The notes under the pieces: model-generated
Databases searched by the model: none
Told to the model about the DNA's origin: nothing
What the model saw: only the letters and a program-made list of their open reading frames with translations
Source: Eupeodes corollae
Lineage: Eukaryota > Arthropoda > Insecta > Diptera > Syrphidae
Length of the DNA stretch: 64,000 bases
Assembly (NCBI RefSeq): GCF_945859685.1
Contig: NC_079148.1
Span: 49,982,421 to 50,046,420 of the forward strand
Direction of reading: 5' to 3'
Program-made: the position numbers and the translations under genes
In this document: positions 23,561 through 36,439 of the stretch, in pieces
Position numbering within the stretch: the stretch's first letter is position 1
Layout of the letters: the number at the start of each line of letters is the position of its first letter

Positions 23561-25555
23561 TAAAGTATTTCACATAAAATAGTTCAAACTTTATAATAAT
23601 AAAGAAATATCATGAATAGGTTCAAAGTATATAAGCATACTTCTAATGTCTTGAACACTTTAAACATTTCTAAATTCAGTCACACGAATTTATTTTCAAA
23701 AAAGGAATAATCAAAAAGTCATTTTACGCTCGAAAAACAACATAACAAATTCATACAAATCTCTTTCTCTTCTAAACAAAGAGCTTTATGATGACTAGGA
23801 CGACACCCTTACGTCCGCCACCATTGTTCTTAAAAAGTGCGCAATATTTTTTATTGCAACGATGCGATGTGCAAAAAGATCCTTAAATCGATGGTTTCTG
23901 CGTTTTTTTTTGTGAATTTTTAAAAAAGTAATAACCCTCGAGGACTTACTCTTTCCACAAACAAAAAAGGACTCTTTTACGTTTTTAGGAAAGGATATAA
24001 AAAACCTTTAAAAAATCTTGTGTTTTGTTTTATTTTTTTATGGGCAAGGAGGTATATCTACCTAAAAATTGAGTATCTACTCTTTTTATTATACTTTGAA
24101 TTTAGGTGATGTTACGCGACCATTATGCAATAACCAAATGTTTCAGGGATCAAATTTTAACCGAAACTAGAGTTTTTTGTGGTATTTATAATTTTGTTAC
24201 GTTTTGATTTTCGCGGAATATTTATACTTTCCAAGAAAGCATACTCAATAATGAGAAGAGGACTGTCAGGGTTTTGTGTACTCTTGTTGCTTCAATACAA
24301 AACCAATTCCCAAGAGTAATCATAAATTCTAAAGAACGTAAAAACAATCTATATAGGGTAAGTTGTATGTACGTAATAACAGAATAGAGCGCGTTCATGC
24401 GAAAGTTTTTGTTTTAAAAGCAAAACATTTTGTAAATAAACGCAGCAGGATAAGCATTCGAAATATGAAAAATATTTACCGTCATGAATAAGGCAGCACA
24501 AATAGAAAAAAAAACATTGAGCTTAAGCAGAAAGTCAAACAGACGTTAGCCCCTTTTGAATACTTAATTTTCAAATCCTTAAAAAAATATTGCAGTTGAA
24601 TAAAAATATGTGCAAGTTGTTTTACGGTGTGCATTCAAGTGCATATAATGTACTTACAATTAGTCGAAGAACTTATTTGTTGTAAAAAATGAAAACCTAC
24701 TCAAAACTTTAAAAGGGGTGTATTTTAGAATTATAGAACTTTATGTTAGCAACTGAAAGCCACTTTTGCAGCTACCAAGTGATTTGTTTTAGCTTTTTAC
24801 ATGAAGAGACTAACTTCTGAAAAAATGTTTCAAAATTGGGCAAATTTATTTTTAAAATCATGGTACCTACTATTCCTAACTACTATATAGTGGAGAGAAA
24901 GTTGTTCCAGGTAGTTCCCGGTAGTTCCCGGTCTGTTCCATTTTTTTTTTTGAAAAATACCCAAAAATGGAGGTTTTAGACCCGAAAAACAATTTTTGAA
25001 CACTCAAATCAAATGTTTCCATATAACCATTCAAAAATCATTGAAAATGAAAATTTAAATCCGAAAAAGAATTTAAGTCAAAAAATCCTGTTATCCTTCT
25101 CCTGACCCCTTTTACGAAATTCGAAATTCCTCTTGAGATTAATTTTGACAAGTGGCAACAATGAGCCAATCAATAAAATTTTAAGGTTTAAAATCTTCAT
25201 TTTGTATTGAATCCTTGGAGAAATTTGATTTCAGTGGGTTTGGATAGGGAAAAAGTTTTAGATTTAAGGTTTTATAATAGGGGAGGAGGGGGAGCATTTT
25301 TTGTAAATTTTTCATACTAAAAATCAATTTTAGGAAACGAATACCTGAATTAATAGAGAAGAGCCCTGGAACAATTGGAAACAAGTTTTGGAATTTTGAA
25401 GTTCGGAAAAGACAGTCAGATTTTTTAGATTTTTATTTGATCATATTTCAAAAGTTTTACAATATTAGTTGTGATACCCACTAAGCTTTTGCTTATCTGT
25501 AGGTGGTTGAATTGATTTGATTTTAATATTTAACAGTCTAATATTAATTAAAGAA
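23561..25555. other. Unassigned AT-rich intergenic DNA
   Basis: No gene recognised. A short direct repeat of GTAGTTCCCG lies at about 24911-24931. The remaining open frames are short and without motifs. Confidence 0.45.
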
Positions 25556-27374
25556 AAAGAGGCTGGGATGCGACCCACACTGATAACTTCCCATCCCGTC
25601 TGTCGATTTGTCTTGCTTAAAAGTTTGTCTTTATGTGCTGTATCGATTTTACCAAATTTACGTACTATTTTTTATAGATTTTATTTTTTATGAAAAAACG
25701 GACTATTGGGTTTTTATATAAAAATAACTGAATATTGAAAACAATATTTTCTGTAAAATAAAATAAGTTTGAAGCCAATATTTTGAATTTTTAAAAAGCT
25801 ATTTGAGTCGAAAGTAAATGTTTACCAAGTTGTAGTATTGTTTTTTTAGAGTTTTATTTTTTGTAAAAAAACCGTCAATTCGATTTTCTTCAAAATTCTA
25901 TCGAATGTTGAAAACAATATTTTCTATAAGATAAAATTAGTTTGAAGCCAATGTTTTATAGATTTGAAAAGATATTTGAGTCGAAAATCAATTTTAAACA
26001 ACTTTTGTTGAATTTTTTTTAGGTATTTAATTTTTTGTACGAAAACCATCAATTCGATTTTTTTCAAAATTGTACTAAATGTTAACAACAATATTTTTTG
26101 AGAGATAAAAGTAGTTAAAAGCCAATATCTACAATTTTTTAAAAGAAATTTGAGTCGAAAATCAATTTTTACCAACTTTTATACATTTTTTTTTAAGGTT
26201 TTTATTTTTTGTAAAAAAACTGTCAATTCGAATTTTCTCAACATCTTTCAGAATGCTTAAAACAATATTTCTTATAAGATAAAATAAGTTTAAAGTCTAA
26301 CTTTCAAGTTTTTGAAAAGATATTTGAATCCATATTCAATTTTTACCAAATTTTGTTAATTTTTGTTCGGTTTTTAATTTTTTATAAAAAAAACTGTCAA
26401 TTCGATTTTGTTCAAAATTTTACTGAATGTTGACAACAATATTTTTTGAAAGATAAAAGTAAATTAAAGCCAATATCTCAAAGTTTTGAAAAGATATTTG
26501 AGTCGAAAATCAATTTTTACCAACTTTTATTAATTTTTTTTTAGGTTTTCATTTTTTTGTAAAAAAAACTGTCAATTCCATTTTTCTCAAAATTTAATTG
26601 AATGTTGAAAACAATATTTCTTATAAGATAAAATAAGCTTGAAGCCTTAATTTCAAGTTTTTGAAAAGATATTTGAATCGATATTTAATTTTTACGAACT
26701 TTGAGTAATGTTTTTTTTAGATTTTTATTTTTTATAAAAAAAACTGTCAATTCGATTTTTCTCAAAATTTTATCACATTTTTAAAACATTATTTTCCGTT
26801 GCTCAAAATTGTTTTGGAGATGAAATCATATGTAAGTCGTTAAATTTAGGAGGTGACAAATTTTTTTTTTCAGTTTTTTGATTTAGAAAAAAAACCGTTA
26901 GATAGATTTTTTTCAAAAAATATATTTCTTTGAGATCACGTTACAGTCTATTATATAAAATTTAATTCAAGTCTCTAGCGTTTTTGGTTCATAAGATATT
27001 AAGGGTTAACCAAAATTTTCACCTTTTTTTTAAACTGCTATGTTAAAAAAACCACCCACGCAATTTTCTTGAGAGCCCTTTCTGCATCTTTCTGCCTTAT
27101 TATCTGTATAACAAAATTTATTTGAAGTCGATATCTCTTCTGGTTCTTGAGCTATGGACGACGAAAAAAACGTCGCGAACGTACGGACGTACGGACGTAC
27201 AGACGTACGGACGTACGGACGTACGAACGTACGTACACACGCACGCACAGACATCTTTCTAAAAATCTTTTATTTCGACTCTAGGGACCTTGAAACGTCG
27301 AGAAATGTCAAAATTTTCAATTTGACAAATCGGACCCATTACAATAACTTCCTATGGGAAGTTAATAAAGACAA
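25556..27374 (+). repeat. 174-bp-monomer satellite-like element, copy 2 (complete)
   Basis: The left end is GAGGCTGGGATGCGACCC, then ATAACTTCCCATCCC. At least seven monomers are anchored at 25698, 25871, 26045, 26219, 26393, 26568 and 26743, a spacing of 173-175 bp. The right segment holds CTCTAGCGTTTTTGGTTC (26976-26993), a (GTACGGAC)n microsatellite and a terminal stem AACTTCC.TATGGGAAGTT near 27350-27366. Both ends carry AACTTCCCAT in inverted orientation. No protein-coding frame. The same structure recurs at 46555-48152 in the opposite orientation. Confidence 0.9.
27177..27250. repeat. GTACGGAC microsatellite
   Basis: A short array of GTACGGAC/GTAC-type units inside the right segment of the satellite-like element. 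The reverse-oriented copy near 46670 retains only a short trace of it. Confidence 0.9.
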
Positions 27375-27399
27375 ACATTTTATTTAAGAAAAAAGTTAC

Positions 27400-30064
27400 A
27401 TGACAAATTTTAAATTTACGTTTATCAGTGCATGGTTTAAAATTTAATTTAAATAAAAAAATCCATTTTGTTTACGTTTTTTAAAGTCACGAATGTTTTT
27501 AAGATTTGTAGGAAGTTGGTTCATAATTGATAGTATCGTATAGTTAAGTTTTCGTTTTCCGTTGTTGTTGTTGTATATATCATCGGTATTTCAAGTAGAC
27601 CTTGCAGTCGTCTTCTAATGATTACACCATGTGAAATAGGTCGCTGGAATCTTACATTATCGTAGTATTCAAGAACTGCTGTTATCCTAAATATATTTTC
27701 CACATTTAGGCACTTCAAATGTAGACGGTTTTTTACTAATCATGTTTAAAATTCTCCTCGCCAAATCCTTTTCCGACCGAGTTACAAGTAACCTCTCTCG
27801 AAGTTCTCTGCCGCTAACACAATCTTTCGAAAACCAGTAGCAACATTGCCAAGATGCAATCAGAGAAGCCGCCTCTGATGTGCTGGGTTTCAAACAGCCA
27901 CCAACAAGGAACCCCTGATTTGATGAGGAATGTCGGCAGGCAAATGCAGCCAAACAACAGGCACGCAAAGCGGCGCTGCATAAAAGAACGAGAGCTGCTC
28001 ATGAGTTCTATGAGCAGAAGAGGCGAGAGGAACGGCGACTTCTCAGAAGAAAAAAGAGAGGGCATGAGAAGCGTGCGGTCGAAGATGTTGAGATGTTTAA
28101 AAGCAGGAATGGACTTTGAAAGTTTTATGAACAGGTGAAACGAAATTCACCGGTACATAAACCTAGAACCGAAGGCTGCAAAGACGAAAGTGGAAACATT
28201 ATAGTTTAACCGCAGTCGCAGCATTGACTGAGACATTGACAGAAGGACCACTTCTGAAGACTGTATAACGGCGACGACGAACTGAATTCCGCTATCAGGC
28301 CGGATGATCCATTCAACATAGACGACGAAAGCCAACAATCCCGTCCTCCCGACTTAGACGAAGTAAAGATTGCCATATCTAAGCTGAAGTCTATTAAAGC
28401 TGCTGGAGCGGATGGCTGGAATGCCGAACTCTTTAAAGCAGCTCGAGATAAGTTGGTTAGGAGCATGCACCAATTTATCTGTAAGATACGGTGATATGGA
28501 AGGAAGCATGCCCGATGAATGGAAGTTCAGTATTGTTTGCCCGATCCTGAAAAAAGGAGACCCTCCAAACTGCACCAACTATAGAGGAATCAGTCTACTT
28601 AACATCGCCTATAAAATCTTCTCTGCCGTAATATGTAACCGTCTAAAGCCCATCGTCAACAACCTGATAGGTACCTATCAGTGTGGTCTTAGACCAGGAA
28701 AGTCCACAGTCGATCAATTATTCACATTACGGCAGTTCCTGGAAAAAACTCAAGAACACCAAATCGACACCCACTGTCTTTTCATCGATTTCAAGGCCGC
28801 ATATGACAGCATCTACAGGGACGAACTGTAAAGAGCCATGTCTAGTTTTGGCATCCCTGCCAAACTCGTCCGTTTGTGTAGGATGACCATGGAGAATTCA
28901 CGCTGCTCTATAAAGGTTTGAAATAATTTAACAGAACCTTTCGATGTCGAAAAAGGTTTTAGACAAGGTGATGCGCTGTCATGTGATTTTTTAATATCGT
29001 GCTTGAAAGAATAGTGCATAGCTCACAAGGCACTATCTTTCAAAAGTCTGTCCAATTACTAGCATATGCTGTTGACATTGAAATAATCGGAAGAACTCAA
29101 TGTGATATCAATGGGGCTGTAGTGAGTATTGAGGTAGAGGCGGCAAAAATGGCTTGGTGTGATCTACGGTCCCGTATGCATCGAAGGGGAGTGGAGGAGA
29201 AGAAGATGGAACGACGAGCTGTACGGGCTGTACATCGACGAAGACTTAGCCAGAAGGGTAAAAGTCCAACGACTTAGATGGCTAGGTCAAGTAGAGCGCA
29301 TGGAAACCAATGCTCCGGGCCGGAAGTCTTCGAATCCGCACAGGACAGTGCAGTAGAGGAATACCGTGGATCAGGTGGTACGCACAAGTGGAAGGTGACC
29401 TCACCCAACCTGGAGCGCGAAACTTTAGACATCTAGCTAGGGACCGAGCTAGATGGAGAAGTTTGTTGGATGAGGCCCTAGTTCACACAGGACTCTAGCG
29501 CCAACTTAATTTTAACTAACTAACTAACAATTCTCCTCTGTAGATTATTAAGTTTATCTGCATGCATTTCCCCAAGCTAATACTCCATATCTTTATCGAG
29601 ATTCAACAAGTGAATAGTAAACCTGTTTTTGAACATCTTTTGTTGAATATCTTTAAATACTGGCTTGTGCCACAGAAAGTGTTCATCTATTGTAAGTCCA
29701 AGGTATATGATTGATTGAACTAATTCAATCTATTTGATCTTTTTTTCTTGAAGTCGGACATTCAGGGTTTTGAAAGAAATTGTTGACTGTCTCTTTTTGT
29801 TTGTTTGGTGCACGAATGTGCATAATTTTCGTTTTGGTTACGTTGATGACCTATCCAAAATCGTGGCACCATCGAGTGACTTCATCAAACTCCTGTTGCA
29901 TCGTAGGAATCGCGGTTTTAAGACGCATGTTTCTGACAACAATAGCTATATCGTCTGCATAGGTGTGCATCCGTAAAAAGTATAAAAAGAACCGGACCCA
30001 GGTTTGACCCTTGTGGTGCACCATGTGTGCAGCTTCTTGCTTTTCTCCATGAATCTTTCAAACA
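27400..30064 (-). pseudogene. Older LINE split by an RTE-like insertion
   Basis: The 5' part on the minus strand is 30064-29530: HGAPQGSNLGPVLFILF (about 30030-29990), then a broken YADD region and a piece with INHIPWT-like and GVLAWGNA blocks (about 29700-29560). The 3' part is 27807-27400: SEKDLARRIL (about 27775-27740), YDNVRFQRP.SHGVIIRRRLQ (about 27660-27600), then NQLPTNLK. Between them lies the plus-strand RTE-like copy. The two parts together give the C-terminal half of a LINE ORF2. Clade uncertain; heavily mutated. Confidence 0.68.
27808..29529 (+). pseudogene. RTE-like LINE, copy 2
   Basis: Begins in the linker before the reverse transcriptase and reaches the true 3' end. Blocks are RKAALHKRTRAAHEFYEQKR-like near 27965, KSIKAAGADGWNAELF near 28390, NCTNYRGISLLNIAYKIFSAV near 28570, QCGLRPGKSTVDQLFTLRQ near 28680 and a palm segment near 28780. 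The catalytic motif reads YAVD at 29065-29076 instead of YADD. The C-terminal VQRLRLRWLGQVERM-type block is near 29275. The 3' terminus ends AGGACTCTAGCGCCAAC and a TAAC repeat tail (to 29529). Stops and frameshifts make it inactive. Confidence 0.9.
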
Positions 30065-33000
30065 ATTTGATCTGAGTGATTATGCATGTTCAAATATTAA
30101 GGTGTTTTCTTAATATAATCATTATTTATTTCATAAAGTCGGAATCTATAAGACCTTTTGGTCTTTTTTGAAATAATGCAGCCTTGGCTTAAAATTTTAA
30201 ATTCTTTCAAGGGGAAGCACTAGGGAGGGAAATCATTATTTTTTTTGGTTCTTCTTCGCCTTAAGCTATACTTGGTTATGGGTTCGGACGAAATTTGGAA
30301 ACGAACTGGGGAAATATGGTTTGACTTGGAACATTTTTTATTTATTGATTTCTTAAAAGGGGGAGCTAAAAAAATCTTTACAAATTTTAAACACATCGAG
30401 ATTATTTTTGAAAGTTCGATCATCAGCGTGAATAATAATTTATACGCTAAGTTTTGGTTCCTGTAAATGTGCTTATTCATGTTTTATTTAATGAAGGCTA
30501 TACAAAAAAAATGTAGATTTTTGAAAAAAATCGAGGCAATATCATTTAAACAATGGTTAGAAAACTTTTAAGAATGTAAAAAAAAATGTATGAAAAACGC
30601 GAACTTTTTAAAGACATGTTCAAGAGAACACATACAGCTTACGACAAACAAGAAACGCATTTTTCAAACAGAGGATGGTACACCATTAGGACTTATCTCC
30701 TTTTAAGAAATTGAAAGTTTAAAACCTAAAAAAAGGATAAGAAGAGTTATAACTGTGTTTGATTCATTAAACGTTTTTTTGAACAAGCTTGCAAACATGT
30801 TTGCAGTAACTTTTGGTACATGATTAAATGATGTTGAATTTGACTAAAACACACAATAAAGAAGAGTTTACAGTCTTGCAAAAAGGTGCTAGATAACAAT
30901 TGCCACCGAAATCTTTTGATTTAAAACCTTTAAACCTTTTTCTTTGAGTTCACATAAAAGATACGGTCTATGCTCAGCTCATACTATACAAACGATTCAA
31001 GACCTTAAAAAGGTAGAAAAGACAAAAATGATAGAAATTGTATAGTGGACGATTTGAAGGACATGATTCTCTGATTTCTTTTTAAAACCAACGATATTCT
31101 AATATTACAAAATGATAAAAATCTACAAAGGACGAGCGAATCCTGCTTTCGATGAACAATTGCATGAGGGGAACAATTTCAATTTTAACTAAAATTTCAG
31201 ATCTTTTTTCCTAATTTATTAAAAATTTTCAAAAACCCTCGTTTTAATCTTAAGAGAAATATCGTCTTTTTTTCATTTTGATAGCTAAATAACTTATAGC
31301 CACTCAACTCTTCTATACCAGTCAAGCTTTATATTTATTTCTTAACCTTTAACTAAAGATATATGTGTTGTATGTCTATTTATACATACGTGAATGTATG
31401 TATGTATATTTATGTAATATACCAATTTTACTATAGTCATTTCTATAAATAATTCACTTTGTCTTGATTATAAAATAAAGCCAAAAATACTCAGTGATAT
31501 ATTTGTCTGGATTTGTGTGCCTCTATGCGGAGACAATCCGGAATAATTTCTCATCTTCTCGATAAAACTTCAACCCTTTCATCCGAAAGAATGTTTGTTC
31601 TTCCGTTCCTGACAAACAATGTTCAATGAGCGATGAATGCAAAGCACTTCGACGTCGAAGTCGAGTCCCCACGCGACACATAATATGCGTTCGGGATCAA
31701 TTTTTGGTTATATTCTATCGTTTGTCTCGAGTCGACACGAGGCAACCCTTTTTTGTGTTGTAAATAAAAATATTCAATTTTTTCTCATTCTCATGCTGAT
31801 GCTGAGGGTATGGCGGAGCGTGATGGAGAAAGAAGATTCTATAAAGCCCAACAATTCGTCCCGGCGCTTATACAAAGAGGTCCATTTCATATACTCGTTC
31901 TTGGTGAGATAAATGGCATCTTTAAGAAATACACATACACAAGTAAAAAACATATATGAGGGTATAACATATGTGAATAAGGTAGAGCATGTGCTATAAT
32001 TCTATAAGACATTCTATACTTTCACCCTTTTTCCAAACCTCTAAAAGCCTCCATTTTTGGCTAAGAGAAAAGGACTAATTTAATTTTATTACTGTGCTCA
32101 CTCAAGTAGTCAATGAGCCTCCCTTATAGTGTCTTGGAACAAACTCCTGGATGAAAACAGCAACAAAACACAAAGACAACGAGGTGTTGGTAATGGTTAA
32201 TCGTGTTGCGCGAAAGTTTTCGAAAATTGTTTTAATTCTTAGGTTTGAATTAATGATGAGGTGTCGACGACTGTATACGAGTTATTTGTATGAGTTGAGT
32301 ATTAGGGCTAAAAGGATATCCTTATTCTTAGTTGTCGCTAATCCTTCTTCGGCTCAAATTGAAAGACAAGAAAATGCGAATAATTTATGTTTTTGGGTGG
32401 TTGGTTGTTGTAAGTGGGATATATAGGCTAGGCACGGCGGCGGAGCGGCGTAGACTCTGAATATCTATTCTATAGGAATATTAATCGCTAGGATTTACAC
32501 ATTTTGTGTTAAGGACATTTTGAGATGAGATGATGGTAACAGGAGAGGGCTAAAGAAGAAGAGTTTTTTCTCTCCAAAAGGGTGATGTATTGATGAAACA
32601 TAAAACAGTGTTGGGACATAATTAGTTTATTTTTTGTTTGGTAAACCAACATTGTGAGGTATGAGAAAAGGGTTCAAATTGTATTACATATAATTAAAAG
32701 GATTGGCATAAATTTAAAGCCAGATAGAGGATTAAGATTTGAATGGATGAAAATCATTGATTTAGTTTAACATTAATTCTTAAAAAAAATTAATCGTTTA
32801 TTTCCTTACAGCTCCACTAAAATTTTCAAATCGGACTAATTACAATAACTTCCTACGAGAAGATAAAAATTTGGTGTTGAACCCGAATATCTCACGATTC
32901 AATAACTGCAAGGACATTAATTGTGGCTCACAGCCTCTGTACTAGCATCAGTTTAAAAGAGCTTTCGATGTTAAATGTGATAAAAATAGCTTCAACATTA

Positions 33001-34099
33001 TCTGTAGCTCCTATAAGTGGAACCCATAAGATGTGTTCATTTCTGTGCACTTATGGCTGTTAATACATACCTTATACATTATTCTGGGTTTGACCTTTAC
33101 GAAATAAACCATGTTAACTTTTAGGATCACTGTGACTTGTGGATTATTCCAAGACTTGTGACTTCAGAAATTCACCGAAGAAACACTTTGAAGGCGTCAT
33201 ATCACTCGATATTGGTGTCCAGTTTACATAACCTCAGCGTGATGTTACTACGAAAATCATGCTCTTGAGTTATGAGTTATGTAGAACTGCCACATCTTAT
33301 TTGTTTCAAAACCAAATGAAGTTGATTATCATCATCAGCATTCCCAAGTCACGACCCGAAATTCTCCATGTTTTGTCCCGCAAAATGTTGACTTCTACCT
33401 CCAAAATCCCTCCACAATCTTACCAACAATTGACTTGTAGAGGCAGTAGAGTACGCCTTGAAGTGAGAATGTTGGTTGATTTTCACTGGTTGAAAAAATT
33501 AAGATTTTCAAAGTTCTCAAAAATATATTTTAAAGCTTATTTTTGGTGCTGATTTTGATTCCAAACCTCGATTTTTACTATGATCCGCTCAAATTTTGAA
33601 AATACCCGTTTTCAAAATTAAATTTCTATTTTTTTTAATTGAGTTAAAAAACTTGATGAGATAGCTTTGTTTATAGACCACGTATTATTGTGTGAATTTA
33701 GCCTTAAAACCTCTTTTTCGGTTGTCTTAAGTACATTAAGAAGGTCACATTTAAAAAAAAAATTAAACTTATTTCACCAAATTACCTGCAAAGTGATTCA
33801 AAAAAAATTAAAAGTGAAAAAACTTTTAAATTTTCCAGACTTTACGAGTATTTGAAAGGTAAAAAGTAAAATTTTGCAATTGAATCAATAATTATCATAG
33901 CACCGTCAACATATCCAGCTAAATATGGAAATCCTCCTGGAGAAAAAATTGCGAGACTATGTGTGAACAATTTGATGCCCTAAAACTGGGGAAACTCATC
34001 AAAGATAATATTCGACACTCCATAAACAACTCTGCAGACGGCTGCTTTCCTTACTTTTTTTATATTACACGCGCACTCAAGGGGATATGAATACCCTTC
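30065..34099. other. Unassigned intergenic DNA
   Basis: No supported gene over about 4 kb. It includes a short satellite-end fragment at 32822-32864 and a small GC-rich patch at 32428-32450 (GGCACGGCGGCGGAGCGGCG). Open frames at 31637-31912 and 32151-32426 have no recognisable motif. Confidence 0.45.
32822..32864 (+). repeat. Isolated right-end fragment of the 174-bp-monomer element
   Basis: AAATTTTCAAATCGGACT..TTACAATAACTTCCTACG matches the right terminus of the complete element at about 27315-27366. No monomers accompany it here. Confidence 0.7.
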
Positions 34100-35935
34100 T
34101 CATGATTAATCACAGTGCGAGCAATTAAGAAGGGAGGATAGGACTAGAAAGGAGATACCGATGCACAATGGTATTGAATGTCTGCATACATCGTACTGAG
34201 TGTTAAACATTGAGTCTGGTAAAGCATTCCACATTCGTGTAGTGCGACTGAAGAAAGAATCTCTGTACTTTACAGTACGTCCGAAATTGGACTCAGGGGT
34301 AAACCGATGAGCATTCCTAGAGGAACGGGTATTACGGTTGAATTGTTTGAGGGGAGAAATGCAACTGGCTATTTCATTAGAGCATTGTTTATGAAAGTAG
34401 CGATAAAATAATGACAGGCATGAAACCTTACGACGGTGCTCGAGAGATACCAACGTTTCAGTTAGACAACGGTCACCTATCATCTTTAGAGCTCTCTTTT
34501 GAATTCTGTCTAGGAGACTCAAGTAGGTTATAATAGCACATGCCCAAATATATGAATTGTACTCGAGTTTCGGACGAATATAGGCTTCATAGGTTATAGC
34601 CAGATCAATAGGAGTAAAAAACTTGTTGCACCTTCGAAGAAAACCTAAACACTTAGCAGCATTTTTTTCGATGTCAAATTTGTGATCACTCCACAACAAT
34701 TGGTTTGTAATCCACATACCTAAGACTGAAAGCTGTTCGGTCTCCTTGATGCAAGAACCACTCATGGTTAGTGGCATAGGGAAAAGGTTACGCTTATGTG
34801 ACAGTAGACAGCATTGAGTTTTCGAAGCATTCTACGCGGTTTTTGATTCCCCATTGGACAATGCTGTCAAGATCAGAATTTAATGAGCTTATCATACGCT
34901 ACCGTTGGTAGTCCACATCCGAAGAACAAGGATGAGAATCTAGAAAAGAATATGTAAAGCTGAGGGTACTGTCATCAGTGGGTTAGAAGTTTCAGACAAA
35001 AGATCATTTATAAAAATAAGGAAAAGTGTCGGAGACAAAACGGAGCCCTGGGGCACACCAGCGTTTATTTTGTGAATATCGGATTGGAACCCGTACAACA
35101 CTTGTCGAATTGAACGGTCCGAAAGGTAATTTCTAACCCAACGAAGAAGGGATTCATCAATACCAAATGCACGCATTTTAGATAAGAGAGCTTGGTTCTT
35201 CTTATTTTCTCCAAAACGATGTAAAGATTTGTTCCACCGTTCGGTTAGATAAACCATGAGATCACCAGTGGACCTATTGCAACGAAAGCCATACTGCCGG
35301 TCATTAAGAAGCTTCCGTTCTTCAAGATATTTCTTAAGCTGAAAATTTATCAGCGTTTACATGACCTTGGAAAGAAGGGACGTAAGTGCAATTGGACGAT
35401 AGTTAGATGGTGAGGAGGATTCACCTTTTTTAGAGATGGGCTGAACAAATGCAGTTTTCCATCCACTCAGAATAGACCTGTAGCATAGGACAGATGGAAA
35501 AGCTTGCGCAGTGGTTTGGCCAGAACAGCTGTTAAGAACAATTGCGATGATACTAATGTGAATGTCAAGATTTGTAAGTACTCTAGCAACTGAACGAGTG
35601 TGAAAGAAGATCCGTAAAATAAAATCGTTTACGCTTTCAAGTACAGGCGGAGTCACGTCACTTATTTGCAGCATCGAAGTAACAGCAAACTGTGCTGCGA
35701 GCATATTGGCTTTTTCAATCGCGTTTTCGTAGGGAGTGTCATTGAAAACGAGCGTTGGAACTGACGATAACGTAGTGTTACGCACAATTTTTACAAAGGA
35801 CCAGAAATTTTTACTACCATTGTGACATTGTAGTATTTTTTGCCGTAATTTCTGATCAACCAAAAATTTAATATGCATCGATGCAACCCCGTGTTTCTGA
35901 GCTCCAAGGGACTTTGCTGACACGAAACTTGAATA
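34100..35935 (-). pseudogene. Jockey-like LINE ORF2, copy 2
   Basis: Minus-strand order: linker (DQKLRQKILQCHNGSKNFW, about 35870-35810), VPTLVFNDTP, SNYRPIALTSLLSKVM (about 35410-35360), a palm region, INAGVPQGSVLSPTLFLIFIND (approximate, about 35070-35000), a gap over the YADD region, then ETEQLSVLGMWITN, FLRRCNKFFTP, RPKLEYNSYIWA, FNRNTRSSRNAHRF and TTRMWNALPDS. The three large open blocks (35923-35357, 35257-34940, 34777-34106) are in different frames, so only a few indels separate them. It retains the middle that copy 1 lacks. The endonuclease half is absent. Confidence 0.92.
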
Positions 35936-36037
35936 TTAAAGTTTAGCAGAAATGCCTATGCCGTTAAACACACATTCCTTTGGCTATTGACTTGGAATTT
36001 ATTTACAATTTTCCACAACACTCTCTTTTCTGTCAGA

Positions 36038-36155
36038 TATCGAAGTTAATTTATAGTTTCACTACTCTTTGGTCACTATTATTCATCGTTTTCAGGTATC
36101 GAAGTTAATTTATAGTTTCTCTACTCTATCGTCAGTATTATTAATCGTTTTCAAA
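36038..36155. repeat. 59-bp tandem duplication (two units)
   Basis: Units at 36038-36096 and 36097-36155. Both start TATCGAAGTTAATTTATAG and contain CTACTCT and ATCGTTTTCA, with several substitutions between them. Confidence 0.88.
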
Positions 36156-36439
36156 AAATTCTTCGAAATGTTTAATTTTAATAAATGATCTTACAACAGC
36201 TCTTCTAAAGAAATGTCTTTTTGTGCTTTAAACTGTCAAACTCCTTTAAAAGTTGGTAAGGATCCGATAGATCAACGCGTTCTTTGGTAAATTACCATTG
36301 TTTATTGTCTTGTTAACATAAATTCTTCATTTTCAAATCGGTAAACGGTTTATGTATTTTTTTGTGAGTTATCGACAACTTTTCAAAACTAATTCTCTTT
36401 GCATATTTGTATTATTTATTGTTTGGAGAAACAAAGAGA

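Noticed and set aside
27177..27250. CRISPR-like short repeats
   Set aside because: Contiguous 8-bp microsatellite units without spacers, in a eukaryotic repeat element.
33170..33400. Possible third mariner-like transposase remnant on the minus strand
   Set aside because: A few short resemblances only; no ordered set of motifs as in the other two copies.
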